From JAGQOZ01 sp041399205 (GTDB lineage Bacteria > Planctomycetota > Planctomycetia > Pirellulales > Pirellulaceae): 64,000 nucleotides of DNA. The stretch's first letter is position 1, and each line of letters begins with the position of its first letter. Shown one piece after another: positions 1 to 8,011 of the stretch. Both the position numbers and the translations under genes were made by a program. A model generated the notes under the pieces. That model saw only the letters and a program-made list of their open reading frames with translations, made no database searches and was not told the origin of the DNA. The stretch spans positions 434,001-498,000 of the forward strand of contig JAWKTK010000003.1 of the NCBI GenBank assembly GCA_041399205.1, in the 5' to 3' direction.

Positions 1-1221
1 GTTCCCGTGGCCAAAATGGTGCAGCGGCGAGAGACTCCGAGCGCGAATTCGTATCTAGGCAAAGGCAAAGTCGAAGAGCTGGCACTGTTGGTTGAAACAT
101 GCAAGGCAGACGTGATCGTTTTTGACAATGAACTGTCACCCGCACAGGTTCGTTCGCTGGAACAAGCCACCAAAGTCAAGGTTCTGGATCGTACGGAATT
201 GATCTTGGACATCTTTGCTTCGCACGCGCAAACCTATGAAGCTCGTTTGGCCGTGGAACTCGCGCAGCTAGAATATTCGCTGCCTCGTTTGAAGCGCATG
301 TGGACGCACCTTTCGCGATTGAAAATGGGCATCGGCATGCGAGGTCCCGGTGAAAAGCAATTAGAAGTCGACCGCCGACTGGTAGAAAAGCGAATCCACG
401 ACCTGAAGACCGAATTGCAGAAGATTGAAAAACGCAAAGAACGTACCGTCGCCGCGCGACAAGACCAAATGACGGTGTCGCTGGTCGGCTACACCAACGC
501 CGGCAAAAGCACGTTGATGAACACGCTGACTGACGCGCACGTGAAGGCGCAAGATCAACTGTTTGCCACCCTGGACACGCGCACTCGCCGCTGGCAACTA
601 CCGCAATGGGGTCCGGTGTTGTTGAGCGATACCGTGGGTTTCATTCGCGACCTGCCTCACCGATTGATCGCTAGTTTCAAAGCCACGCTCGAGGAAGCTC
701 GTCAAACCGATCTGCTGCTGCATGTGTGTGATGCTTCGAACCCCGCCGTGCTGGACCAAATCACCGCCGTGTTTCATGTGCTGGAAGAATTGGATATCGA
801 AGAAAAGGACGCGGTGCTGGTCATCAACAAGATTGATCAGCCGGAAGCCAAAGAACGAGTTACCTTGATCAAGTCTCGCTACCCGCACGCAGTGGCAGTC
901 AGTGCCAAAACGGGCGAAGGCCTGGAGCGTCTGGCGCATGTGGTCAGTGATGCACTAAGCCGTTCTTTCCGAGATGTCGACATCATTACCGGCGTAGAAA
1001 ATGGCAAGCTGATGGCCTACGTAGCAGCCCATGGAGAAGTGAAGTCGCGAAATTTCAACGGAAACGAAGTGACCATCCATTGTCGCTTGCCGCAGAAGTT
1101 CTTGGGCAAAATCCATGATCCAACGGCGATTATTCGCGATCATCAAACACAAGAAATCATCTGGCCTCGTCCTAGCGAAGAAGATGACCTTGGTGCGCCG
1201 ACGATGGAAGATGTAGCCTAA
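1..1221 (+). CDS. hflX: HflX-family GTPase (5' truncated by window edge)
   Basis: Ribosome-associated GTPase that splits or rescues stalled ribosomes in known relatives. The frame is open to base 1 and the visible protein starts inside the family's N-terminal domain (SYLGKGKVEEL, where relatives carry further upstream sequence), so the true start lies outside the window. Numbering from the GTG at base 7: HflX N-domain about 1-155 with the MRGPGEKQLE signature near 111-120, a coiled-coil linker 120-150, then the G domain with P-loop GYTNAGKST (161-169), DTVG (208-211), NKID (274-277) and a SAK motif near 300. The stop overlaps the start of the next gene (TAATG), so the two are translationally coupled. 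Assignment is from complete G-motif order plus the GPGE signature; confidence is high. Confidence 0.95.
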   Translation, partial: VPVAKMVQRRETPSANSYLGKGKVEELALLVETCKADVIVFDNELSPAQVRSLEQATKVKVLDRTELILDIFASHAQTYEARLAVELAQLEYSLPRLKRMWTHLSRLKMGIGMRGPGEKQLEVDRRLVEKRIHDLKTELQKIEKRKERTVAARQDQMTVSLVGYTNAGKSTLMNTLTDAHVKAQDQLFATLDTRTRRWQLPQWGPVLLSDTVGFIRDLPHRLIASFKATLEEARQTDLLLHVCDASNPAVLDQITAVFHVLEELDIEEKDAVLVINKIDQPEAKERVTLIKSRYPHAVAVSAKTGEGLERLAHVVSDALSRSFRDVDIITGVENGKLMAYVAAHGEVKSRNFNGNEVTIHCRLPQKFLGKIHDPTAIIRDHQTQEIIWPRPSEEDDLGAPTMEDVA

Positions 1222-2009
1222 TGGCAAAACGGTTTTGGTCAGAACGCCGAGTCCTCATCACGGGCGCGTCCAGCGGTATCGGCGCCGCCGTCGCAGAACA
1301 ACTTGCGCGAAAAGACTGCTTTCTGGTGCTGACGGCTCGCCGCACCGAACGCTTGGAGTCACTCGCCGCAGCATTTGATTTGGACGCGGATCAGTATCTC
1401 TTGGTTCCCGGCGACATCACCGATCCGGCGCATCGAGCTCATTTGTTTTCCGTGATCGATGAAGAACTTGACGGCTTGGACGTGCTGATCAACAACGCAG
1501 GTGTCGGCGCCGTCGGTCCATTTGATCAAGCAGATGCGGAACGCTTGCGACACATCATGGAAGTCAACTTCTTTGCGCCGGTGGAGTTGATTCGCGAGTT
1601 GTTGCCGCTGCTGGAACGGTCAGATAGGCCAGTGATTGCGAACGTCGGTTCGGTCCTTTCGCAGTTTGCTGTGCCGGACAAAAGCGAATACTGCGCCAGC
1701 AAATTCGCGCTACGCGGCTTCAGCGAAGCGCTGCGGTACGAACTGCGGGAGGACGGTATTGCCGTGGTTAACTTTCATCCGAATACCACTCGTAGCGAAT
1801 TCTTCGACAATCTGGTCGATCAAGACGGCGAACTCAAGACCAACCCGCTCAGCATGTCGCCAGAAAAAGTAGCGGCCAAGCTGATCAAGGCGATCGAGCG
1901 TCGTTCGCCCGAAGTAACGTTAACGCTTTCGGGCAAGGCCGTTGTCTGGGCCAAACACCTAATTCCAAAGCTCACCGGTCGAGTTGTCGGCCGGCTCAGG
2001 CAACCTTAG
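1221..2009 (+). CDS. Short-chain dehydrogenase/reductase (SDR)
   Basis: Classical cytosolic SDR of 262 residues, NAD(P)-dependent oxidoreductase of unknown substrate. The cofactor motif TGASSGIG is at residues 14-21, NNAG at 91-94, and the catalytic Ser144, Tyr157 and Lys161 (YCASK) are all present, so it should be active. The C-terminal part is of the DltE/YqjQ-like type, ending with a possible hydrophobic or membrane-proximal stretch. The ATG shares one base with the hflX stop codon, so expression is coupled to hflX. The array of 31-bp repeats begins immediately after the stop. Confidence 0.9.
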   Translation: MAKRFWSERRVLITGASSGIGAAVAEQLARKDCFLVLTARRTERLESLAAAFDLDADQYLLVPGDITDPAHRAHLFSVIDEELDGLDVLINNAGVGAVGPFDQADAERLRHIMEVNFFAPVELIRELLPLLERSDRPVIANVGSVLSQFAVPDKSEYCASKFALRGFSEALRYELREDGIAVVNFHPNTTRSEFFDNLVDQDGELKTNPLSMSPEKVAAKLIKAIERRSPEVTLTLSGKAVVWAKHLIPKLTGRVVGRLRQP

Positions 2010-2010
2010 C

Positions 2011-2255
2011 ACGTAGTGGACGAGGTGACGAGTCCCTAGCAACGTAGTGGACGAGGCGACGAGTCCTTGGCAACGTAGTGGACGAGGCGACGAGTCCTTG
2101 GCAACGTAATGGACGAGGTGACGAGTCCCTGGCAACGTAGTGGACGAGGCGACGAGTCCCTAGCAACGTAATGGACGAGGTGACGAGTCCCTAGCAACGT
2201 AGTGGACGAGGTGACGAGTCCCTAGCAACAAGGATTCGTCACCTCATCCACTACG
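2011..2255 (+). repeat. 31-bp tandem array, seven direct copies plus one inverted copy
   Basis: Seven head-to-tail copies start at 2011, 2042, 2073, 2104, 2135, 2166 and 2197, a perfect 31-base period. The unit reads acgtagtggacgaggtgacg followed by agtccctagca, varying only at gtag/gtaat, ggcg/ggtg and ctag/ttgg. Immediately after the last copy, 2232-2255 is an inverted copy (ggattcgtcacctcatccac...), so the seventh unit and its inverse can fold into a stem of about 24 bp with a short loop. The hairpin may end transcription of the hflX-SDR unit, but no T-run follows. There are no spacers, so this is not CRISPR. Confidence 0.9.
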
Positions 2256-2292
2256 GGTAAACCTTCGACTACTGAACAAGCGTAATAGAAAA

Positions 2293-2325
2293 ACTCGCTG
2301 CCAAACGACCGGAATGGCAGCGAGT
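2293..2325 (-). terminator. Rho-independent terminator of the sigma-factor gene
   Basis: An 11-bp perfect stem ACTCGCTGCCA / TGGCAGCGAGT with an 11-base loop. Read on the minus strand it is followed by TTTTCT, so it terminates transcripts coming from the sigma factor gene at 2390-2965. On the plus strand it is followed by CAAAAAG and lacks a T-tract. Confidence 0.8.
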
Positions 2326-2389
2326 CAAAAAGAAATCGCTTTTCATGACAGGCCACATTCGCGACGAATCGTTCGATTCGTCACGAACA

Positions 2390-2965
2390 CTACGCGGTTA
2401 CCAGGTGCTCGACTTCCTTGGCCAGTCGGCGTCGAGCGATACACAGGCGTCGCTTGATGGTACCGACTGGTGCTTGGAATTCGTCGCTCATTTCGATCAA
2501 CGACTGGCCGTGAACGTAGAACGCCACCAGCGTTTCTCGATCCATTCGACCCAATCGGCTCAATCCAAAATGAACATGGGAAGCTCGTTCATTTGCTTCC
2601 AACACGGAGTCGGGCGTGACCTGATCCACACACGTCGACTCCATCGTTTGCAGCTCGGCACATACCGCCGGTCCGCGACGCATTCCTCGGTTGATTGCCA
2701 TCCGATGCGTGATCTGACGCAACCAACCGGCAAAGCACGCCGGGTCTCGCAGTTGGCCAATCTTTTGCATGACCTGTAAGAAAACCTCTTGGCATAGCTC
2801 CTGCGCTTCGTGGGCGTCCCCCAGTCGTCGAGTTGCGATGGCCAAAACGTGCCCTTGGAATCGATCAAACAATTCGCCCAAGGCGGCCCGATCACCGTCC
2901 TGAGCGGCCAATACTAAGCTGCAAACTTCTTCTCGATCATCAACTAAAGAGGCTACGGTAGCCAT
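2390..2965 (-). CDS. ECF-type RNA polymerase sigma factor
   Basis: Sigma-70 family protein of 191 residues with region 2 (FQGHVLAIATRRLGDAHEAQ, then LCQEVFLQVM and WLRQITHRMAINRG) and region 4 (LGRMDRETLVAFYVHG... VGTIKRRLCIARRRL), and no sigma 1.1 or region 3. The open frame extends to a GTG at 2989, but the ATG at 2965 has a clear GGAAGTGGGAG ribosome site just upstream, so I chose it. There is no adjacent anti-sigma gene; a small membrane protein at 3163-3468 lies upstream on the same strand and could be a partner, which is inference only. A strong terminator follows. Confidence 0.88.
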   Translation of the reverse strand: MATVASLVDDREEVCSLVLAAQDGDRAALGELFDRFQGHVLAIATRRLGDAHEAQELCQEVFLQVMQKIGQLRDPACFAGWLRQITHRMAINRGMRRGPAVCAELQTMESTCVDQVTPDSVLEANERASHVHFGLSRLGRMDRETLVAFYVHGQSLIEMSDEFQAPVGTIKRRLCIARRRLAKEVEHLVTA

Positions 2966-3162
2966 TACATAACTCCCACTTCCTAGCACGTTGAATCCAA
3001 CGCGTCACGTTCGAACAGACTTGCTCGGAATTGGCTACTTCGCTGAAAACGTGCCTATGCACTGGTTCACAGCAAGCACCAAAACCGGACACGCCGATCT
3101 GCCTTGTTCGAGAAATCACGAAACTCGAATAAACCGATGCCAAACACTTGGCAGCTGAACTA

Positions 3163-3468
3163 TCAGCGAACGGCAAAGGCAGGTTGCAGCACCAATGGCT
3201 GCATGGGTTGCCAACTTCCGCAAATCGCGGCCGACCATAGCGAACTTGAACGTTTCAGTTCGCGTTCGCGTAGCCGCAATATGTCTGGGGTCGCCGCCAG
3301 ATGTTTTCTGGCGTGTTTCCCCGCATACGGATGCAGGCAATACGTGACGAGGCGCATCAAGATGGAGACAAGTCCCATCAAGAACACGGTATCCACGTCC
3401 ACGATGCCGTTGCGATTGCGGTTGTTGCCAATGCCGCCGGTCGTGTTGATGGTTGTCATGTTCTTCAT
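3163..3468 (-). CDS. Small hypothetical protein upstream of the sigma factor
   Basis: Hypothetical protein of 101 residues, not recognised. The ATG at 3468 is preceded by an AGGAGAAGAAGCC ribosome site, the strongest argument that it is real. The protein starts with a low-complexity segment rich in Thr, Asn and Gly (MTTINTTGGIGNNRNRNG), then a hydrophobic stretch around VDTVFLMGLVSILMRLVTYCL that could span or contact a membrane, then a basic region. It is on the same strand as the ECF sigma factor, about 200 bases upstream. It could be a spurious frame; the moderate confidence rests on the ribosome site. Confidence 0.4.
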   Translation of the reverse strand: MKNMTTINTTGGIGNNRNRNGIVDVDTVFLMGLVSILMRLVTYCLHPYAGKHARKHLAATPDILRLRERELKRSSSLWSAAICGSWQPMQPLVLQPAFAVR

Positions 3469-4362
3469 GGCTTCTTCTCCTGGCGCCCTGCGCAGTGAGA
3501 GAGAGGTTTCGAAAATAAAAATCGGGACGTCAAACCACCGTTCCAATTGAAACGGCCAGTTCGCCCGTTAGGTCAAGGATATACGGCAATCCGAGAATTA
3601 GCAAAGCTTATTAGGCTGCACTATTTGAATTTGCCAAACTCCTGATGTGACTATAGACGTCTTTTCGGTTATCAGGTTCACGAAATCGGGAATAATTTTT
3701 CGAAAACACGTTGCTCGCCATAAGTGCTTTGCCATAAGGCACTTGCGAATCCGGGTAGTGTGTCATTTCGGACCGCCCACCCTTGTTTGCATTTATTTCT
3801 GACACTCCAAGCGCCCAATGACCAAGTGTCAATCTGCCGTACCCTGGGCGTCGATACCGTCGCCACCGTATGCCGCAAGCCAGCCCGCCGGGATTCCGGG
3901 AGTTTTTCAGGCGTTGGTATCCAGTCTGTGGGTGGCACGATCTAAAAAATCGGTCTGTGCGTGGCACGACCCAAAAGATCGTCTGTGCGTGAAATCGGTC
4001 TGTGGGTGGCACCAAGTAGAAAAATCGGTCCGTGGGTGGCACCAAGTAGAAGAACCAAGCCACAGCGGGTGGTACGACCCCACACCGAACTACACGTTTT
4101 CCAGGCAAGCTGGCATGGCGAAAGGAGGGGTGTCTGGCAAGTTGATCTGTTTGGAATTCTTAACTTGCGAAGAATAGACTGGGTTTGCGAGTGAATTTCG
4201 GGCGGTTGCCGAGCAAGGTGTGCGTTTTCAAACCCCTTTGCTTTGCGGTATGATGTGGGATTACCTTCCCACGATTCCCACCGTCAATCACCTTTCGCGG
4301 CAGATAGAAGGATCGGAATTGCTGTCGGCGAACGTGGTTCTTCACATCTTTTGGAGATGAAA
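3469..4362. other. Gene-free stretch with degenerate repeats
   Basis: No convincing gene is visible. Frames here (for example a minus-strand frame at 3611-4108) read through the repeated gtgggtggcac motif and give low-complexity Pro-Pro-Thr-Asp-Arg-Phe protein, which is a repeat artefact. The upstream region of the DoxX-like gene (4200-4362) presumably carries its promoter, but I cannot point to a convincing -35/-10 pair. Confidence 0.6.
3925..4050 (+). repeat. Degenerate short repeats built on tctgtgggtggcac
   Basis: Four to five imperfect copies of a unit of the form aaaatcggtctgtgggtggc + accaagtag occur in about 130 bases. Examples start near 3925, 3954, 4006 and 4028, with one shortened copy near 3985. 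The last two copies are almost identical (aaaatcggtc[t/c]gtgggtggcaccaagtag). Spacing is irregular, so this is decayed or rearranged repeat material. The function is unknown. Confidence 0.7.
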
Positions 4363-5589
4363 GTGAATATCAGTCGAGTTTCCGGGATGGCGATGTTGCT
4401 GGTCGTAGTGCTGCGAATCGCCATCGGCTGGCAATTGTTTTACGAAGGCATCTGGAAGATCAATACGCTGGATTCGCCCAACCCTTGGACTTCGGCCGGC
4501 TATCTGAAAAATTCACAAGGCCCCATGCGAAATACCTTTCGCAAAATGGCAGGTGACCCAGATGATCTCGATTGGCTGGATGCGGATAAAGTGGTGGCTG
4601 GTTGGAAAGCTTGGCAACAACGGTTTACAGATCACTATGGATTGGACGAAAACCAAGCCAAACGTTTGACTTATCTGATTGACGGGCGCCAGGAATACGC
4701 AGTCGAATTGACCACGGGCGTGCCCGAAGACATTGATCTCGCTTCGATTAACGCTCGCTACCGTGTTGGTAAAGAATCAAAAGAGGTTCAAGTTGTTCGC
4801 TTCGATCCAGAAAAGCAACGCTTGATCGCCAGCGGTGAAGCTCGGATCGAACCAGAAGAAAAGCAGAAACTCTTAGCACCATGGCAAGACGCCATTGCTG
4901 CCGAAACGGTGAATTCGCTGCCAGACAACGTTCAAGCCTACATCGCCGCGATTGAAAAGCTGTACCGAGACACCTCCGAACTGGGATATGCTCAGCGAGT
5001 CAAAGCAATGCTAGGCGGCAATGTCGAATTGACCGGCAACGAGCGGCAGCAGCGGATCGGCGATATCGAAAAGTATCGCAAGCAGCTTAGCGAATATGAA
5101 ACACAGTTGGCTCGAGTGCAGCAGGACTATCAATACGATCATTTGAATTATCGCTGGGGCGAAATTCAAGGTTTACGCAGTTCGTTGGTTGGGCCCATCA
5201 AGGCCATGGATGCCGATCTAAAAAGTGACGCCCAGAAACTGTTGAGCGTGGCACAAATGAAGCGAGGCAGCGTGCCGGAGCCGTGGACGTCACTTCGTAT
5301 TTCCGACATGCTGACGATTGCCGGCCTGACCATCTTAGGTTTGCTGTTAATTTTCGGTTTATTCACTCGGTTATCAGCAGTGGTCGCCGCTTTCATGCTG
5401 TTTTCGTTCTACTTGGCCATGCCGCCTCTCCCTGGACTGCCGGAACCGCCGGGAACGGAGCACAGTTTGATTGTGAACAAGAATTTGATTGAAGTCTTTG
5501 CATTGCTGGCCATTGCCGCTTTGCCCACCGGCTACTGGTTTGGAATTGACGCGTTTATTGGCTGGCTTCGAGCGGACAAGGACGCGTAG
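4363..5589 (+). CDS. DoxX-like integral membrane protein with large extracytoplasmic insert
   Basis: Membrane protein of about 408 residues. A hydrophobic segment at the N-terminus (MAMLLVVVLRIAIGWQLFYE) carries the DoxX-type R-x-x-x-G-W-x-F-x-x-E pattern. It is followed by a long hydrophilic, partly coiled-coil region (about 30-300) and then three C-terminal membrane segments (LTIAGLTILGLLLIFGLF; VVAAFMLFSFYLAM; NLIEVFALLAIAALPTGYW). In DoxX relatives the four helices are contiguous, so the insert after helix 1 is unusual and probably periplasmic. Start: GTG 4363 has GGAG six bases upstream; ATG 4357 is directly on top of the GGAG; a longer frame runs to 4243. It precedes a Tat-exported oxidoreductase and may work with it. 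Function unknown. Confidence 0.75.
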   Translation: MNISRVSGMAMLLVVVLRIAIGWQLFYEGIWKINTLDSPNPWTSAGYLKNSQGPMRNTFRKMAGDPDDLDWLDADKVVAGWKAWQQRFTDHYGLDENQAKRLTYLIDGRQEYAVELTTGVPEDIDLASINARYRVGKESKEVQVVRFDPEKQRLIASGEARIEPEEKQKLLAPWQDAIAAETVNSLPDNVQAYIAAIEKLYRDTSELGYAQRVKAMLGGNVELTGNERQQRIGDIEKYRKQLSEYETQLARVQQDYQYDHLNYRWGEIQGLRSSLVGPIKAMDADLKSDAQKLLSVAQMKRGSVPEPWTSLRISDMLTIAGLTILGLLLIFGLFTRLSAVVAAFMLFSFYLAMPPLPGLPEPPGTEHSLIVNKNLIEVFALLAIAALPTGYWFGIDAFIGWLRADKDA

Positions 5590-5729
5590 GTTCACATTTA
5601 ACGCTGAACACAAACGGTTAAAATTCGTGGTTATTCACCGAACAAGGCATTAGAATGATCTTGTTCGGATTTCATCAAAACAGATTACTAAACGTCCGCA
5701 GAACATTCGGATAGCTGAGGTCATTCGTC

Positions 5730-7301
5730 ATGCTCGTAACTCCTGAACAAGAAAAAATTGGTCGCGACAATTTCCACGAAGCCGTCGGGTATACTCGGCG
5801 AGGTTTCATGCAGGGCGCCGCGGCTGCCGCAGCCGCTGGCGGAATGGGCGCCGCGTACTTCGGCTATGAAAAGTTGACCGGAGCGGATCGAGTCAAAGTG
5901 GCGTTCATCGGAACCGGTGACGAAGGCAATGTCTTGATCACCGAACACCCAGAAGACTACATGGAAGTGGTAGCCATTGCCGACCTTCGCCCTGCCAACA
6001 TTAAGCGAACGTTCGCTGGCAGCCACCCTGTTGCTCGAATCGGCCTTAATGCCAAGCTCGGTCCCGACACCGCCAAGAACGTGGAAGCGTTTGACGACCA
6101 TCGGAAACTTCTGGAAGCCAAAGACCGCTTAGGCCTTGAAGCCGTCATCATTGCTGTGCCACTGAATCAGCACGCACCCATCGCCATCGAGTGCATGAAG
6201 GCCGGTCTGCACGTGCTGACTGAAAAACTGATGGCTCGAACCGTAGCCCAGTGCAAAGAGATGATTCGGGTAGCTCGTGAAAACAACGTGCTACTCGCCG
6301 TCGGCCACCAACGTCATTACAGCGTCTTGTACGAAAACGCCAATCACTTGGTAAAAGAAAACCTATTGGGCGATATCAAGTTCATTCGCGCTCAATGGCA
6401 TCGCAACAACAGCTTCCCCGGTCGTGATCAATGGCGCAAGTGGGAAAAAGCAGCTGGCGAAGACAAAAAGGCATTGGAAGCATTGGAAGCGTCCGGGCAA
6501 CTCCAGGAGCTGGGCTACGATACCGCTCGGCAATTGATCGACTGGCGTCTGTACAACAAGACCGGCGGAGGCCTCATGGCCGAACTCGGCAGCCACCAGA
6601 TGGACGCTTGCAGCATCTTCTTGGGCAAGCAACATCCTATTTCGGTCCAAGGTTTTGGCGGTAAGAGTTTCTACGGCATTGAAGGCGTCGGCGATAAATC
6701 GTTCTGGGATGATGATCGCGAAATCGACGACCAGATTTTTGTGACCATGGAATTCCCCGGTAAGACATATTATGCCGACGAGAGTCGAACCAAGGTCCAA
6801 AACGAACGAGACATCTGTATTGTCACCTATTCGTCCATCAACACCAATCGCTGGGAACCGTACGGAGAATCGGTCTTTGGCACTCGAGGAACCTTGGTCA
6901 TGAAGACCGAAAAGGAAGCGTTGTTGTACAAAGAAGCCACGGCGGACAGCGGCGGCGGCTTGGACCAGCGGCTATGGGTTATTGAAAGCGCCAAGGGCGG
7001 CGGTCCTGTTTTGGACGCGTATGAAACCAGTGCTCCGACCAAAGCGGCCAACGTGGTTGGGCTGGAGCAGAAGATTAGCCGAGGCTACCGAGAAGAAATG
7101 GAGCACTTTGCGTACTGTATTCGCAATGGCGAACCGAACGAAAAACTTCGCTGCAACGGTGTCGTCGCCATGGCCGATGCCATCATGGCCATGACGGCAA
7201 ACTTGGCTATGGAGCACAAGGTTCGCATCGAATACAAGGACGAATGGTTCGATCCGGAATCGGATGCTACACCAGAGGCTGAATTCGAGAACAAGGTGTA
7301 A
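5730..7301 (+). CDS. Gfo/Idh/MocA-family oxidoreductase with Tat-type signal
   Basis: NAD(P)-dependent sugar or polyol dehydrogenase-like protein of 523 residues, probably exported. An N-terminal TRRGFMQGAAAAAAAGG stretch (residues about 22-38) is a twin-arginine signal. The Rossmann fold begins at VKVAFIGTGDEGN (about 55-67), followed by the EK dipeptide of the family in HVLTEKLMARTVAQC and the C-terminal substrate-binding domain including GGGLMAELGSHQMDACSIFL. Planctomycetes carry many such Tat-exported members, whose substrates are mostly unknown. It follows the DoxX-like gene by 140 bases on the same strand, suggesting one unit. A hairpin terminator follows at 7365-7394. Confidence 0.9.
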   Translation: MLVTPEQEKIGRDNFHEAVGYTRRGFMQGAAAAAAAGGMGAAYFGYEKLTGADRVKVAFIGTGDEGNVLITEHPEDYMEVVAIADLRPANIKRTFAGSHPVARIGLNAKLGPDTAKNVEAFDDHRKLLEAKDRLGLEAVIIAVPLNQHAPIAIECMKAGLHVLTEKLMARTVAQCKEMIRVARENNVLLAVGHQRHYSVLYENANHLVKENLLGDIKFIRAQWHRNNSFPGRDQWRKWEKAAGEDKKALEALEASGQLQELGYDTARQLIDWRLYNKTGGGLMAELGSHQMDACSIFLGKQHPISVQGFGGKSFYGIEGVGDKSFWDDDREIDDQIFVTMEFPGKTYYADESRTKVQNERDICIVTYSSINTNRWEPYGESVFGTRGTLVMKTEKEALLYKEATADSGGGLDQRLWVIESAKGGGPVLDAYETSAPTKAANVVGLEQKISRGYREEMEHFAYCIRNGEPNEKLRCNGVVAMADAIMAMTANLAMEHKVRIEYKDEWFDPESDATPEAEFENKV

Positions 7302-7364
7302 CCGAGCCCACTTGGCCGCATACGGCAGAGAATCATCCTGCCAGCCAGATCGATTTCTTCAATC

Positions 7365-7394
7365 AAAACCCTCGGCTTCTTCGGCCAGGGTTTT
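7365..7394 (+). terminator. Terminator-like hairpin after the oxidoreductase gene
   Basis: Stem AAAACCCT / AGGGTTTT with an inner GGC / GCC and a TTCTTCG loop. The 3' arm ends in TTTT followed by gctttg. It lies 64 bases beyond the stop codon at 7301, as expected for termination of the 4363-7301 unit. Confidence 0.6.
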
Positions 7395-7532
7395 GCTTTG
7401 CGCATTGGACCAGCCGCTGCCGGGCCGCAAAAATCTGCCAGGAGCGAGTATTTCCAGGGTGAAAAAAATGAAACTACGGTAGAACCAAATTCGCAAAACC
7501 GATATCTTACCGATTCGGCAATTGGATGTGGT

Positions 7533-7570
7533 GAACCGGTTCCCAGCCGGTTCTAGTCTGTTTTTCAGAC
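7533..7570 (+). other. Two small hairpins just upstream of tRNA-Pro
   Basis: GAACCGG / CCGGTTC with a seven-base loop (7533-7553) is followed at once by GTCTG / CAGAC around a TTTTT loop (7556-7570). They lie 23 bases before the tRNA. They may be processing or attenuation structures or chance; there is no other evidence. Confidence 0.35.
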
Positions 7571-7592
7571 CGCCCCATTTCCACCGTTGCCG

Positions 7593-7667
7593 CGGGGTGT
7601 AGCGCAGCCTGGTTAGCGCGTTTGACTGGGGGTCAAAAGGTCGCAGGTTCGAATCCTGTCACCCCGA
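7593..7667 (+). tRNA. tRNA-Pro (anticodon GGG)
   Basis: A full cloverleaf is visible in 75 bases. The acceptor stem is CGGGGTG / CACCCCG and the D arm contains AGCGCAGCCTGGTTAGCGC. The anticodon stem TTTGA / TCAAA holds the loop CTGGGGG (anticodon GGG), and the T arm is GCAGG-TTCGAAT-CCTGT. CCA is not encoded. The first base C paired with the last G is characteristic of bacterial tRNA-Pro. An integrase remnant lies 160 bases downstream, consistent with use of this tRNA as an integration site. Confidence 0.96.
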
Positions 7668-7675
7668 TTGGACTT

Positions 7676-7716
7676 ACGACAAGGACCGTACTAAACTCCG
7701 TACCAAACCTTGTCGT
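7676..7716 (+). terminator. Hairpin downstream of tRNA-Pro
   Basis: Nine-base stem ACGACAAGG / CCTTGTCGT with a 23-base loop, starting eight bases beyond the tRNA, followed by TTCG rather than a long T-tract. It is a likely 3' processing or termination structure of the tRNA transcript. Confidence 0.5.
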
Positions 7717-7828
7717 TTCGACCGCCATTTTTCGTCCTCCAAACCGCTGCAATCGGTTTGGGGACGTCCGGCAAAACCTCTTCAGATCAGCCTGGGATTT
7801 CATTCGCTAATCTCGAGGAGGGTTTCTT

Positions 7829-7999
7829 ATGCCACGCCCGAATAAGGTCTGGTTTCGCAAAGACGTTGGCTGGTGGATGGTCACCATCAATGGCAAAAAG
7901 GTTCGACTGGCGAAAGGTGCAAGTCAAAAACAGGCGGTGCGATCGTTTTCGGCTGCCAGTCTCACACCGAAAACTCCGGTTGTTTGTCACAGTTTTTGA
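7829..7999 (+). pseudogene. N-terminal remnant of a site-specific recombinase/integrase
   Basis: A 56-codon frame from ATG 7829, with a strong GAGGAGGG ribosome site at 7815-7822, encodes a start MPRPNKVWFRKDVGWWMVTI and then NGKKVRLAKGASQKQA. This is the N-terminal arm-binding type start of planctomycete tyrosine recombinases (W-x-R-K-x-x-x-W-x-V-T-I-x-G-K-x-x-x-L-A-K-G pattern). The protein then loses resemblance and stops at TGA 7997-7999, so the core-binding and catalytic domains are gone. It stands 160 bases downstream of tRNA-Pro, the classic position of an integrase gene. Probably the scar of a deleted genomic island. Family assignment is by pattern memory only. Confidence 0.6.
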
Positions 8000-8011
8000 T
8001 TCTGAAGCGGC

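Noticed and set aside
2011..2227. 31-bp repeats as a CRISPR array
   Set aside because: Copies are directly adjacent with no spacers, and no cas gene is present.
3611..4108. 165-residue minus-strand frame with Pro-Pro-Thr-Asp-Arg-Phe repeats
   Set aside because: It is produced by translating the degenerate gtgggtggcac repeat; there is no ribosome site.
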